The notes beneath the pieces are model-generated. The model did no database searches, had not been told where the DNA came from, and saw only the letters and a program-made list of their open reading frames with translations. From contig CM019071.1 of the NCBI GenBank assembly GCA_009667805.1, positions 51,288,101 through 51,352,100 on the forward strand: a DNA stretch of 64,000 nucleotides, written 5' to 3'. This DNA is from Leptobrachium leishanense (Eukaryota; Chordata; Amphibia; Anura; Megophryidae). Made by a program: the position numbers and the translations under genes. Shown piece by piece: positions 23,573-34,217 of the stretch (position 1 is its first letter; every line of letters begins with the position of its first letter).

Positions 23573-24643
23573 TTATGTTACATGTTTACAGGTGCATTTC
23601 GTATTGAGGTATGTTACTAGGGAGCTCTTAAGGGACTTTAGACTGGGGGAAGATTTGATGGCGTCTGGGAGGTTATTCCATAATTGTGGTGCTCTGTAGG
23701 AAAATGAGGATTGAGCCACTTTCTTTTTGTATTGTGGAATTGCAAGTAAGGTGCCGGTCCTGGATCGGAGTTTATAGGATGAGGGAAGCAGCCTATTCAG
23801 GTAGGGTGGTAGCTTCCCAGAAAAGCTCTTAAACACCAGGTTGGAAAGGCAAAGAGTGCGTCTAGATTCCAGCGACGGACAGTTTAGCTCTTTTAACATG
23901 TCACAGTGGTTGGTCATGTAGTTACATTGTAGCACAAAGCGGCAGAATGAGTTATACAATGTAGTAAGTTTCTGAAGGTGTGTTTGTGGGGCGGCTGCAT
24001 ACACTACATCTCCGTATTCAATAGCTGGCATAAGCATTTGTTGTACAATCTGCTTTCTTACCGCGGGGTTCAGGCAGGATTTCTTTCTGTACAGGGCACC
24101 TAGTTTGGGGTAAATTTTAGATGAAAGTTTTTTGATGTGGGGGCCAAAGAATAGATTTGGGTCTAACCACATACCTAGATATTTGAGAGAAGTGACTGTG
24201 GTCAGCGTGCCATGTGATTTTGTCCTGACACATAGATGGGGTGTTTGCAGTTTTTTTAGTTTAGGTGCTGTTCCAAAGCGCATTGTAACAGTTTTGTCAG
24301 CATTTAGAAAAAGTTTGTTATCTTTGATCCACTTTTCTACCTCTGTGAATCTGGTATAGATTACAGCGTCGTCTGCGTACATGTGTACAGTTGAGGCTTT
24401 GCAGACATTGGGCAGATCATTTATGAATATTGTGAATAGCAGGTGGCCGAGTATCGAGCCTTGGGGTACACCGCACGTGACTGGGAGGGGGAGGGAAGTG
24501 CTGTCAGAAATGGACACATATTGCGACCGATCAGACACATATGATTGAAACCAGGTTAGCGTGCGATCAGCAATACCAGAGTTTTTACGTTTTTGTAATA
24601 AAATGCCATGGTCTACTGTGTCAAAGCCCTTTGGCAAAATCAA
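23573..24643 (-). pseudogene. LINE reverse transcriptase, C-terminal two thirds
   Basis: RT palm and thumb of a non-LTR retrotransposon: FDTVDHGILL (motif A), GVPQGSILG (motif B), the catalytic MYADDAVIYT (motif C) and LFLNADKT downstream, then YLGMWLDPNLFF and a long C-terminal region to VTYLNTKCTC. The catalytic YADD is intact. A frame break separates this part from the upstream RT blocks at 24784-25202, so the element as it stands cannot make one protein. RT of this class copies its own RNA at a nicked target (TPRT). Confidence 0.92.
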
Positions 24644-24783
24644 GGAGGATGGCTCCAGTTAGGTTTCCTTGTTCCATGCCAGCCTGGATATCATTGGAAA
24701 CTTTTAAAAGGGCAGTTGTGGTTGAATGATTTGAACGGAAGCCGGATTGATCTGGGGTTAAATAGTTCCAATACTGATAGTAA

Positions 24784-25202
24784 TCACGTAATTGAGTGTA
24801 AACACAATTTTTCCAGGATTTTTGATATTACAGGAAGCAATGATATTGGATGGTAGTTGAATACCAAAGTATTGTCTCCACTTTTATGGATAGGTACCAC
24901 TCTCGCAGTCTTCCAGAGTTTGGGTATATATCCAGTCGGCAGTGATTCATTGATTAGGGTTGCGACAGGTTTTGCAAATGCCGGTGCGCTGATTTTCAGC
25001 AGCATTGCTGGGATTTGGTCAGGTCCTGACTGGTGTTTAATTTTTTGGTTACAGAGAAGTTTAGCAATGGCACTGACAGGCACCGGTCTAAAACCGAATT
25101 TCCCTTTGATATAGGGTTTTTGCACAGATGGAAGTATCTGACTTTTGTGCTGCCTTTCTGAATATGTTTCAATTGCTAGCTTAGCAATCAGGGTGTAGGC
25201 GC
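24784..25202 (-). pseudogene. LINE reverse transcriptase, N-terminal blocks
   Basis: Encodes the upstream RT motifs: KSGPDQIP-like (here HQSGPDQIPAMLLK), TARVVPIHKSGD and NYHPISLLPVISKILEK. The frame runs to 25202, where the LTR element starts, and resumes at 30631 on the other side in the same frame. The first residues read from this frame beyond 25202 belong to the LTR, not to the LINE. Confidence 0.88.
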
Positions 25203-25950
25203 TGTCATGGAGCTGACGTGGCGCTCCACGCTTCAAACCCCAAGAGACTTTATGTTCATTTATATCGTGTGATTTTAAATATATTTTACATTGTTTGGTT
25301 TTAGTTTAAATTAGTTTAATGTAAAATGGCGTCGCTTTAATTTAAATATACTTATATTTCTGTAGGTAAATGTGTTTTTGTATAACCAGTAAAAAGCTTT
25401 ACTGCTGTGTAATTTATGCAATAGGGCTTTTCCCCTTATCTGGTTGCATATTTGATTCAAGAAGTCTGTGATAGTGTGTGTCTTTAATCTGATGTGTTAG
25501 AACAATAGATTATGCAAATGTTGTGTGAGCTAAAGGCTAAAGAATGTAAAGAATGTTTATTGTAAATACCTATCTGACATAATGTAATTAGCATTTTAGC
25601 AGGACGATGTGCATCATTTATGAAAATTATGGCTGTTGGATTTCAGCATAAATGGTGGTGTTTTTGTTCATTAAAAGTCAGAACTCTCAGAGACTGAGAC
25701 AGAGAGAGAATCCTGTTTTAAAGCATACAGCCGTGTCTGGTGTTTTATTTCAGTGATGCTACAATACACTCAACCTCAGAAGGCACCGAGCGGCCTTCTG
25801 GAAATTCCTAATGGCTCCAGGGCAGAGGAACAGAAGCAGGCGGGTCAAGCTGCTTGAGGCGCTGAGGACAGCGCTCCCAGTAGCCAGGCTGACTGCAACG
25901 AAAGGGTGTCTGGAGAGTCAGGACAGGTGGAAGAGAACGGTTCCGTCACA
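25203..25950 (+). repeat. 5' LTR
   Basis: 748 bp, TGTCATGGAGCTG ... GTTCCGTCACA. Nearly colinear with 29877-30625 and with the solo LTR at 32954-34217. Confidence 0.95.
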
Positions 25951-25951
25951 C

Positions 25952-25968
25952 TGGTGGCAAGCGGTGAG
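25952..25968 (+). other. primer-binding site candidate
   Basis: TGGTGGCAAGCGGTGAG follows the LTR end by one base, the position of a tRNA primer-binding site. A second, variant copy (TTGGTAGCAAGCGGTGTGG) occurs at 26332-26350. I did not assign the tRNA. Confidence 0.55.
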
Positions 25969-26000
25969 GATAAGCTCTCCAACCCCAGAAGAAACACTGA

Positions 26001-26339
26001 ATGGTCAGCTATGCCAACTACAAGAGGGACACGCTGAGAGACATATTGGAGAATCGAGGAGGGGCCGCTGGCTCAAAAACTAAAGACACCATGGTAGGAG
26101 AACTGGTCGCAATGGATCAACAGAACGGGGGCACAGGGACCCCGGCCACAGAAGACCCCTTCCAAAGGAAAGTCAGAGAGAGGATAGCTATGTATGGTGC
26201 CGCCCCGTCAGAAGCCGCCATACAACAGGCCATTAGGGACATCCAACAACAAGAGGAGCAAGAAAATGAGCACCAGCATGAACTGCGGATGGCGGAGATA
26301 CAGGACAGACAGAAGAGAACGGTTCCGTCACATTGGTAG
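26001..26339 (+). CDS. Gag-like N-terminal ORF (SAP-like block)
   Basis: 112-codon frame. The first 40 residues (YANYKRDTLRDILENRGG, then TKDTMVGELVAMDQ) look like the SAP-like helix-hairpin start of many vertebrate Gypsy Gag proteins. A Gln/Glu-rich helical stretch (IRDIQQQEEQENEHQHELRM) follows. It stops shortly after running into a second copy of the LTR-end/leader sequence at about 26303. No zinc knuckle. Calling it Gag is inference from position and the N-terminal pattern. Confidence 0.55.
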   Translation: MVSYANYKRDTLRDILENRGGAAGSKTKDTMVGELVAMDQQNGGTGTPATEDPFQRKVRERIAMYGAAPSEAAIQQAIRDIQQQEEQENEHQHELRMAEIQDRQKRTVPSHW

Positions 26340-26455
26340 CAAGCGGTGTGGATAGAGGCTTTCCAACACTAAGACACCCTGAGATGACAAACTATGCAGC
26401 CTGCAAGCAGGACACCCTGAAGGACCTGCTGGAGAGCCATAGAAGGAATGAATAC
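26300..26455 (+). repeat. duplicated LTR end plus leader inside the element
   Basis: The stretch gaacggttccgtcaca-ttggtagcaagcggtgtgg, then aacactaagacaccc, repeats the LTR-end/PBS/leader/start-of-Gag segment of 25922-26065 with many substitutions. It even encodes a diverged version of the same Gag start (YAACKQDTLKDLLES). Divergence shows the two copies are not a recent slip. Confidence 0.8.
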
Positions 26456-26557
26456 TGAAATAAGGGTCAAAGGCACAAGTGTGGTGCAACCAGGAACGAG
26501 ATGGAAACGCTCAAGTAGGGAAAAAGACACCTCAAGCAATATGGTCCAAACCCTAGC

Positions 26558-27195
26558 ATGGACCTGTTCCAGAGCGTTTGGAATGAGGTCTGTTTATTGC
26601 AGAAAGAGGAAGCTGTGCAGGACCAGGAAGATTTTAACCCTCTGCAGGGGGAATACAACAAATACAAGGTCCCAGGCTGGATTGAGCCAGGGGACATTCG
26701 TAGCCAGGAGGAGAACTGGCTGGCAACTACACCATACACCCAGAGGGTGTCTACAGACTTGGCTTGGCAGAGACCAGGGATTTTGGAAGCATCAGCTTCT
26801 GCCAACGCCAAGACCCAAACAAATTATGCCTCCGCACCAACTGTGACTGTCAACCCATCCTCAAGTAAGGCTAAAAAGAAGCGGAGGGGTTGGACGGGTG
26901 AAAGAAATGGAGGTGGTGCTCGAGAGCGAATGCAAATGTTGTGACCCGCTTCGAAAGGAGGTAGAGACCTTGAAAGGGCAACTAGACTTTGCCACCCAGG
27001 GCGAGAATGAGACTGGCCTGCAATTGCACCGACTACAGGATGAGCTGCGAGCTGTCACGGTGGAGAGAGATGGTCGCTGCATGGAAGTGCAAGAACAGGC
27101 AGCCACCATTCAACAATTGTCAGCCCAGCTGCAGGCCTGTGAGGACTCTACCCTCACCCTACACACGGAGCTCAGTGGTGCTCAGGCGCAGATAG
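26558..27195 (+). CDS. coiled-coil protein of the LTR element, 5' part
   Basis: Two overlapping frames. The first (26558-26944) has no family motif. The second (26898 to 27195) is a long heptad-rich coiled coil, for example KEVETLKGQLDFATQ and LQLHRLQDELRAV. At 27196 a hAT MITE interrupts it; the same heptad pattern continues after the MITE from 28752. Probably a structural Gag-like product or a captured host coiled coil. Function unknown. Confidence 0.5.
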
Positions 27196-28743
27196 TAGGG
27201 ATGTGCGTTTCGGGTTTCGGAATTTCGGAATTTTCACGAAATTTCCCGATCCGTGCATTCGGATTCAGCCGATTTTACGAAACTTTCCAGATCCGAATTT
27301 TTCGAAAACGAAAAGTTTACGAAACGAAAATTTGATCGGAATTTTCGAATGGACTAGAAATGTGTAAAATCGAAAATCATTTTCGTTCCATTCGTAATTT
27401 CGGCTTCATTCTTGATTTCGGTTCCATTTCAGTAATTTCGGACAACATATTTTTTGGTTATATCGCTGATTCTGTAATTTTGTATCATTCCCATCTCAAT
27501 GTATCCTTCTTGTAAAACATGAGAAATCTCGATGGCAGAATGTAAGGAGCGTCGCCGCCGGCATAATAAAAAAACTAAAAACTAGTGCTGGCTCATAGTG
27601 AGACTTTCAGGAGTAATTACCAAGACTCACCTCCACCGTACAGCGCACAGGTGTTGTCTAATTTAGCTGAATGTTCCATGCTTAAAACCAAGCCACACCT
27701 GAAGCCCAATGCTTTTTCATTGCCTTGGAATCTCCAAGCTGGAAGGAGCTAAACCTGTCTTTCCCAGACCACCTGAATTCCAACTTCCTTACCCGCTGGA
27801 CCTCTTCTTAAAAAAACCTACTTGATACTCTGCTGGATCCCCCATGCTATCAAGATCACTCTTGCTACAAACTTTATGGATTTGTTACCCTACCTGGATT
27901 ACAAGAACATACCTGTGATTACACCGAAGCTCTGAGGACTCAGATATATATTTATATATTACTTTATCTGCTAGTATTTCTACTTCTCCTAATCTCCACT
28001 TGCCAAACTATTTCTATATGTTTCTGGACTAGCCACTCATTCCTTCCTAAAGTGTGGTTCATGTTATAGCCTATTATATTCTGCCTACACCTGCAGTCTG
28101 CATATATAATATATCCTCTCTGGTTCCTTGCTACTCCATCGCCCCCCCCTTTTCTGTATATGTATGTATATATATATATGTGTATTCTCCCTGTTCATTA
28201 TCTGTGTTTTGCTTCATTATTATAATGCTATATTCTCTTAGTTCTAGTCTAGCATTTCGGCCTATTCTTTATCTATAACTTCAGCTTTACCCATTGAAAT
28301 CATTTATTCAGCATTCTCCTTCTGTTGCATACCCTTACTATATTGCTATTGCCTTTAGTCATTTCTTTGTGCCTTTTCAATAAATCTGTTTATATAAATA
28401 TATATCTGCCTTATAAGATCTCGTTCATTGCATATTGCTTGACCTTGCTGCCCCGGAACCTGTATCCTGACACAGAATTATCGTATCGACAGAATTATCG
28501 TAGCGACAGAAATATCGGAGCCGAAAAAACATTAGTTTACGTCAAAACGAATAGACACTTTGAAACGAGGAGAACAGACGTTCCGAAAAACACGAAAGTT
28601 TCCGAAATTACGAACAAAAAGTCGATACGAAAAAGAAACGAAAACGAAACAAACCGAAACGGAAATCGGCAGAAAAGAAAATTTACAAAATACGAACGAA
28701 CCGAACCGAATCGAACCGAAAAAAAAATCGGTGCACAAGTCTA
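27196..28743. mobile_element. hAT MITE (TAGGGATGTGC ends), split by a solo LTR
   Basis: Left end TAGGGATGTGCG, right end (inverted) TAGACTTGTGCACC. Flanked by the perfect 8-bp duplication gcagatag at 27188-27195 and 28744-28751. Without the LTR inside it is about 610 bp, rich in ttcg/cgaa. A second copy lies at 44824-45268. Confidence 0.93.
27541..28472 (+). mobile_element. solo LTR inside the hAT MITE
   Basis: TGTAAGGAGCGTCGCC ... CTGTATCCTGACA, 932 bp, with a perfect 5-bp duplication cagaa at 27536-27540 and 28473-28477. AATAAA at about 28379, roughly 95 bp before the end. Unrelated to the 25203 LTR. It is the innermost and youngest insertion of the nest. Confidence 0.9.
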
Positions 28744-28751
28744 GCAGATAG

Positions 28752-29180
28752 AGGAGCTGGAGCGCGGCTCCCGTGTAATGATTGAGCAGCTGGAGGCTGA
28801 GCGGCGAACTGGAGCTGCTCTACTCATAGAAATAACAGCTTTTAAAATTCGCCTGGAGAACTGCGAGTAGGAATTAGAGCATACACAGCTCTTCCGGGAT
28901 ACTTTTCAGGCACGGGCCTATGAGCAGCAAGAGGAAATACAGCTGCTCCAGAACCAACTCCAGCTGTGCCAACACCACCTGCAAGAAACCAACACAGCTC
29001 TGAAAGAGAGCCTCACTCAAACCAAGGCAAGCGAGGAGGAGGTGAGCCACCTGACACACCAACTGGATGTATCGGTGCAGGAGCACCAGGGCACTACCAG
29101 CCACCTGAAGGCTGAGCCTGATGGGACGCAAGCACAGTGCCGGCGGCTTCAAGATGAGCTGTCCCTGCTATGAGCTGCCA
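28752..29180 (+). pseudogene. coiled-coil protein of the LTR element, 3' part
   Basis: Reading on from the MITE target site gives further heptads (MIEQLEAERRTGAALL, YEQQEEIQLLQNQLQLCQ, CRRLQDELSLL) with stop codons at about 28868 and 29171. These stops mean the copy no longer encodes one long protein. The region 29181-29860 shows no domain I recognise. Confidence 0.6.
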
Positions 29181-29876
29181 GAACCCACTTGCCCACCCTG
29201 GAGGAGAGCAGCACAACAGGGGGGTCGAGTCATTGCCCCCTGATATATTTTTCACCGAAGAGCGTTTGTACCCGGTGTTGCTGGAGGCTGTTCTGGCATC
29301 CACGTGTGACTGTTCCCCGAGGAAAATGGGGACCCCTCATAACGCCACCCCTACCAACCAAGGTGCAGAAAGAGAGGAGATCACTTCCCCCCTTCCCAGG
29401 AGACCGGTGAGTGATCATCCTGGGAGGCTGCTAGGTTCCTGGTCCCAGGAAGAGTTGCACCCATTTGGAATTGTGGGATGGGCCCCATTTGAATGTCTGG
29501 GAGGGGAGCATCAGCAGAAGGAGAGACTGGGAACTGTGATTGCTGACTGTATTCGGGTCCTGGGTCCACAGAGGTGCCCTGGACAGAGCAAGATATGGGG
29601 GTAATTTCAGGGTGCCCCCAACAAACATTTTATGCCTGTGGACTGTGGTGGCCTGTTGCCTGGCGCACTGGACAAGAGGGTTGGCTTGCCTCTTGCCCCG
29701 GGACTATGGACCCACAACCCTGCAGCGACCGTCAGACCCCACTGATGGTGCGTGTGTGCCAGCACCCTGGAATTTTGAGGATGGCGCAGAAAAGGGACAA
29801 AGTGAGAAGTCTCGTCAGTGGCAAGTGATCCGTTTGGGATCTAAGCTTGCCCTGCCGTTCTGGAAGGGGGGACATA

Positions 29877-30625
29877 TGTCATGGAGCTGCCGTGGCGCTC
29901 CACACTTCAAACCCCAAGAGACTTTATGTTCATTTATATCGTGTGATTTTAAATATATTTTACATCGTTTGGTTTTAGTTTAAATTTGTTTAATGTAAAA
30001 TGGCGTAGCTTTAGTTTAAATATACTTATATTTCTGTAGGTAAATGTGTTTTTATATAGCCAGTAAACAAACTTTACTGCTGTGTAATTTATGCAACAGG
30101 GCTTTTCCCCTTATCTGGCTGCATATTTGATTCAAGAAGTCTGTGATAGTGTTTGTCTTTAATCTGATGTGTTAGAACAATAGATTATGCTATTGGTGTG
30201 TGAGCTAAAGGCTAAAGAATGTAATTTTTTTTTATTGTAAATACCTATCTGACATAATGTAATTAGCATTTTAGCAGGACGATGTGCATCATTTATGCAA
30301 ATTATGGCTGTTGGATTTCAGCATAAATGGTGGTGTTTTTGTTCAATAAAACTCAGAACTCTCAGAGACTGAGACAGAGAGAGAATCCTGTTTTAAAGCA
30401 TACAGCCGCGTCTGGTGTTTTATTTCAGTGACGCTACAATACACTCAACCTCAGAAGGCACCGAGCGGCCTCCTGGAAATTCCTAACGGCTCCAGGGCAG
30501 AGGAACAGAAGCAGGTGGGTCAAGCTGCTCGAGGCGCTGAGGACAGCGCTCCCAGTAGCCGGGCTGACCACAACGAAGGGGTGTCTGGAGAGTCAGGACA
30601 GGTGGAAGAGAACGGTTCCGTCACA
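29877..30625 (+). repeat. 3' LTR
   Basis: 749 bp. AATAAA is intact here (about 30344), while the 5' LTR has attaaa at that place. Preceded by the polypurine tract at 29862-29872. Confidence 0.95.
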
Positions 30626-30630
30626 GGCGC

Positions 30631-31287
30631 ATCCAAAAAAATAGTTATTAAAGGCATTTGCTACATCTAGGGGGTGTTGCAGGGTTTGGTTGTTTACTTT
30701 GACAGCAGCTGGTTGGGAGTGGACAGGGGGCAATTGTATGTTATTTATGATTTTCCGAAAATTTCTCGGGTTTGATATGTTATTGTTTAGCTTTTTATTG
30801 AAGTATTGGGCTTTGGCCATTTTTGTTTGCTTTGTGCATGCATTCCGCCATTTTCGGTATTCACAGTGATCGTTCATGGATCCAGTACTCTTGAAATTTG
30901 ACCAGAGTGAATCTCTAAGCTGGTACATGTGTGTGAGGTCAGCTGTAACCCAGGAGAGATGTGCCCCTTTGACTCGCACTTTACGCAGCAGGGCATGGGC
31001 ATTCCAGACTTGCAGGAGCTCTGACTGAAAGTATTCAATTGCGAAGTCCAGGTCTGGGATTAGGTTTAGCCTGTACCACGTGAGCCGTTTGAGATCATTT
31101 TTACTAAGGATTCAAGATTAAATTTCTTGAAGGACCTGGTGATTATTACCTTTGGGGGAGATTTTGTGGCCTTTATTTTGCGCACACAGTACACTAGACA
31201 GTGATCACTGAAGCTATTAGCGAGAACGCCTGCCTCCTGTATTCTATCAAGACATGAGGAGAGAATCCAGTTCAACAAGGTTGTCAG
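30631..31287 (-). pseudogene. LINE endonuclease end and linker
   Basis: Minus-strand frames read the end of an apurinic-endonuclease domain (SFSDHCLVYCVRKIKATK, with the SDH catalytic motif) and the linker to RT (WSNFKSTGSMNDHCEYRKWR, then NPRNFRKIINNIQLP). The 5' end is truncated at about 31287 against hAT sequence. The frame breaks once between the two blocks. Confidence 0.82.
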
Positions 31288-31810
31288 CACCCGGGGTAAG
31301 GAAAGAATTGTGCCCCCCCATGCACTGGACCCCTCCAGGTCCACAATGTCGACTCTACAGCAATAAAACTCACAGTAATGTGTAGTGTGTATGAGCATAT
31401 CACACACACACACAGCGCGCACACACACACACACACGCACAAACCTAATTAAAGAAAATATCTTAGCAATATACAGTGCTTTTTTCTAGGAAAATAGGTG
31501 GGGGTACTCACCATGAAGCATCATAAAGTGACAGGCAGCGATCCGGACTGCGACAAGGACGCAAGCGCAGAATTTTACGCAGAGCAGCACAAAAAAAAGC
31601 GCTGCTGGGTCTGGCTATCCCTGGTGGAGCCTCCTGCTCTTTCCCGTCCACCCACATGACAATTAGTGTGGCTCCAGCGCACTGTGTCACCGGCGTCACG
31701 TGACCAAACTATCTTCCGGATTCAGCGCGGCTGATCAATCGGCAGCTGGATTTATTAGGAAAATCGCGCCCGGGGCAACCGCCCCGTTGCGCCCCCATGC
31801 TTCGCCACTG

Positions 31811-32953
31811 TCTTTAACTGCCTGTCTTGACTGCCAGTGGTGTCTCCTGCTTTTTGGACTTTTAACCCCATTGTAACAGAACACACTGTCACTGTGCGAC
31901 TTGGAGGGGGCTGTAGGCTTGCCTCCTGCCTGCAGACTAAGGCCCAGCAGATAAACAGGAGATTTTGGGGCTGTTTGCCATCTCCCGAAACCATCATACG
32001 CATGGCACATAGTTCTTAGTATATCCACGATCGCCGGTTCCTCTGAATCAGGCGAACGTGGCTTTTGTAGACGCGCGTCTGGAACTATTATGGGCTACTT
32101 TTTCATATTAGCCAGACTGGGTTAAATGTATTATTTCTTTCTAGACAGTGACTGTTTCCCTCTGAAAATAAATTTGTTTAAAAGGGATGGAGACAGACTT
32201 TGGGTGCTTGGACACTTTAGAACAAAATGGAGTTTCTATAATGTAATTAGGTTTGTGTAAACTGGATTATGCAAGAATACTGCCTCACTATCTGTCTGTT
32301 GTCTGTGTGTATCTGTTATCTGTTTATATTTTGAATTGGTTGTAATCTGCAGTCTGTAATCTATATGTCAATCACGATCACCCATTGTCTTAATTCGCAA
32401 AGAAATGTTAAGTAATGTTTACTGGTACTGTCTACCTAATGTAATTCGATTTCACATTCCAAGAAGTCAATGTTTGTGCATTTTATCTGTATCAGTTTGA
32501 TTAGGTCCCCTAGAAGAGGTTGTGATTTTTTTTTATATTTAAATGACCCCTGTTTGACCACATAAATATCTGTGCTTGTTTCCAATAAAACGAGTTCTAT
32601 TCTGACCCTACAAGTAGTCAGTCACGACTCTTGTTTTGGGTAGCAGCTATCTTCTGCTTGCTGTGCCAACAAATGGTTCCAGGTCTACAGCTTCATTTTA
32701 TATCTGGGGGATGCTAGACAGGCTCTCAGCATGTATCCATCTTTAAGCTGCGGCTAAGAAATGGGAGAAAGACATGGGAGACACGAGGGGAACCCGGGTG
32801 TCCAGCGAGGAAGAGGCCTTTGCCAGATGTGACCCTGTCACGGTACATAGATCTGTTACACCCATAATATGGGACTCACCGCGGCTCATGCTGAGTGCCA
32901 CCCTGACGATTTCTTTTTTTACATCGTTCACTATCAAGATTGAGTATACTCTT
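31811..32953. other. unclassified, with an LTR-like 3' part
   Basis: The stretch 32560-32680 (accacataaatatctg, then aataaaacgagttctattc, then a CT/T-rich end to ccaacaaatggttccagg) resembles the U3/R/U5 end of an endogenous retrovirus LTR, but no start or target duplication was found. The rest shows no gene. Confidence 0.4.
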
Positions 32954-34217
32954 TGTCATGGAGCTGATGTAACGCTCCATGCTTCAAACCCCAAGAGACT
33001 TTATGTTTATTTATATTGTGTGATTTTAGATATATTTTACATCATTTGGTTTTAGTTTAAATTAGTTTAGTGTAAAATGGTATAGCTTTGGTTTTAAATA
33101 TACTTATATTCCTGTAGGTAAATTTGTTTCTGTATAGCCAGTAAACAAGCTTTACTGCTGTGTAATTTATGCAACAGGGCTTTTCCCTTTATCAGTGTTT
33201 GTCTTTAATCCGATGTGTTAGAACAATGGATTATACAAATGTTGTGTGAGCTAAAGAGTGTAAAGAATGTTTATTGTAAATAACTGACATAATGTAATTA
33301 GTATATTGGTAGGACAAGGTGCGTCATTTATGCAAATTATGACTGTTGGATTTAGAAACATAGAAACATAGAAAAATGTCGGCAGATAAGAACCTTTCGG
33401 CCCATCTAGTCTGCCCAATTACATGGATACTTTACTTGGATTTATCTTTTGTTTAGGATAGCCTTATGCCTATCCCTTGCTTGCTTAAATTCAATTACTG
33501 TTTTAGCCTCTACCACTTCAACTGGAAGGCTGTTCCATGTATCCACCACCCTCTCAGTAAAATAATGCTTCCTGATGTTACTTTTAAACCTTTGCCCCTC
33601 TAATCTAAGACTATGTCCTCTTGTTTTGCTACTTTGTTTCCGTTTAAATATACTCCCTTCCTCTACCTTGTGGATTCCCTTTACGTAAGTAAATGTTTCT
33701 ATCATATCTCCTCTGTCTCATCTTTTTTCCAAGCTGTACATGTTAAGATCATTAAGCCTTTCCTGGTAACTTTTCTCCTTCAAGCCGTACACCATTTTAG
33801 TAGCCCTTCTCTGAACTCTCTCTAAGATGTCTATATCCTTCTGGAGATACGATCTCCAGTACTGCACACAGTACTCCAAGTGAGGTCTCACCAGTGCTCT
33901 GTACAGTGGCATGGACTTCAGCATAAATGGTGGCGTTTTGTTCATTAAAAAGTCAGAGAACTCTCAGAGAAAGAGAATCCTGTTTTAAAGCATACAGCCG
34001 CACCTGGTGTCTTACAAACTACGCTACACTATATACTCAACATCAGAAGACACTGAGCGGCCTTCTGGAAATTCCTAACGGCTCCAGGGCAGAGGAACAG
34101 AAGCAGGCGGGTCAAACTGCTCGAGGTGCTGAGGACAGCGCTCCCAGTAGCCGGGCTGACCGCAACGAAGGGGTGTCTGGAGATTCAGGACAGATGGAAG
34201 AGAACGGTTCCGTCACA
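32954..34217 (+). mobile_element. solo LTR of the 25203 family, with CR1 insert
   Basis: Starts TGTCATGGAGCTGATG, ends GTTCCGTCACA, perfect 5-bp duplication ctctt at 32949-32953 and 34218-34222. About 700 bp once the CR1 fragment at 33354-33916 is removed. Some internal deletion relative to the paired LTRs (near 33196). Confidence 0.93.
33354..33916 (-). mobile_element. CR1 LINE 3' end
   Basis: The minus strand encodes the end of a CR1-type [36 protein letters not shown], then RHYFTERVVDTWNSLP-like and a stop. The 3' end carries the octameric tail (ttctatgt)n at 33354-33373, the CR1 signature. It lies inside the solo LTR; the paired LTRs show the empty site (ttggatttcagcat). Split across two frames. 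Confidence 0.9.

Larger units (their letters stand above)
25203..30625 (+). mobile_element. full-length LTR retrotransposon without pol
   Basis: Two LTRs (25203-25950 and 29877-30625), 5-bp target duplication ggcgc at 25198-25202 and 30626-30630, a primer-binding-type TGGTGGCAAGCGG right after the first LTR and a polypurine tract ggaagggggga before the second. Length 5423 bp, of which 1556 are a hAT MITE and its duplication. The internal region has a Gag-like N-terminal block and a long coiled coil; no protease, RT, RNase H or integrase motif was found. It must have moved by borrowed enzymes. The SAP-like Gag start suggests a Ty3/Gypsy relative; this is inference. Confidence 0.92.
23382..31287 (-). 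mobile_element. 5'-truncated LINE (Jockey/L2-like), split by LTR element
   Basis: Minus-strand non-LTR retrotransposon. From 5' to 3': end of an AP-endonuclease domain with the SDH motif (31287-31070), linker, reverse transcriptase (25202-23573) and a 3' UTR ending in gctttataaataaataaa at 23382-23400. The 25203-30630 segment is an LTR element; removing it with one copy of its 5-bp duplication restores the reading frame across the junction. The 3' UTR tail is shared with the SINEs at 10475 and 42919. Own length about 2.5 kb. Confidence 0.9.
23365..31810. mobile_element. hAT element hosting a four-deep nest
   Basis: Left terminus CAGTGGCGTAGCATGGG (23365), right terminus (inverted) CAGTGGCGAAGCATGGG (to 31810), flanked by the perfect 8-bp duplication tctttaac at 23357-23364 and 31811-31818. 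Its own sequence is about the first 17 bp plus 31288-31810, including a block shared with the hAT at 12326-14377 (31340-31395) and an (ac)n run at 31402-31440. Everything from 23382 to 31287 is inserted LINE and its inserts. No transposase is encoded. Confidence 0.92.

Noticed and set aside
31475..31520. cagtgcttttttctaggaaaataggtg as the left end of a separate hAT MITE ending at 31810
   Set aside because: Its ends are not inverted repeats of each other and the flanks do not match; the 31810 end pairs with 23365 with a perfect duplication instead. It may be a terminus of a further truncated element.
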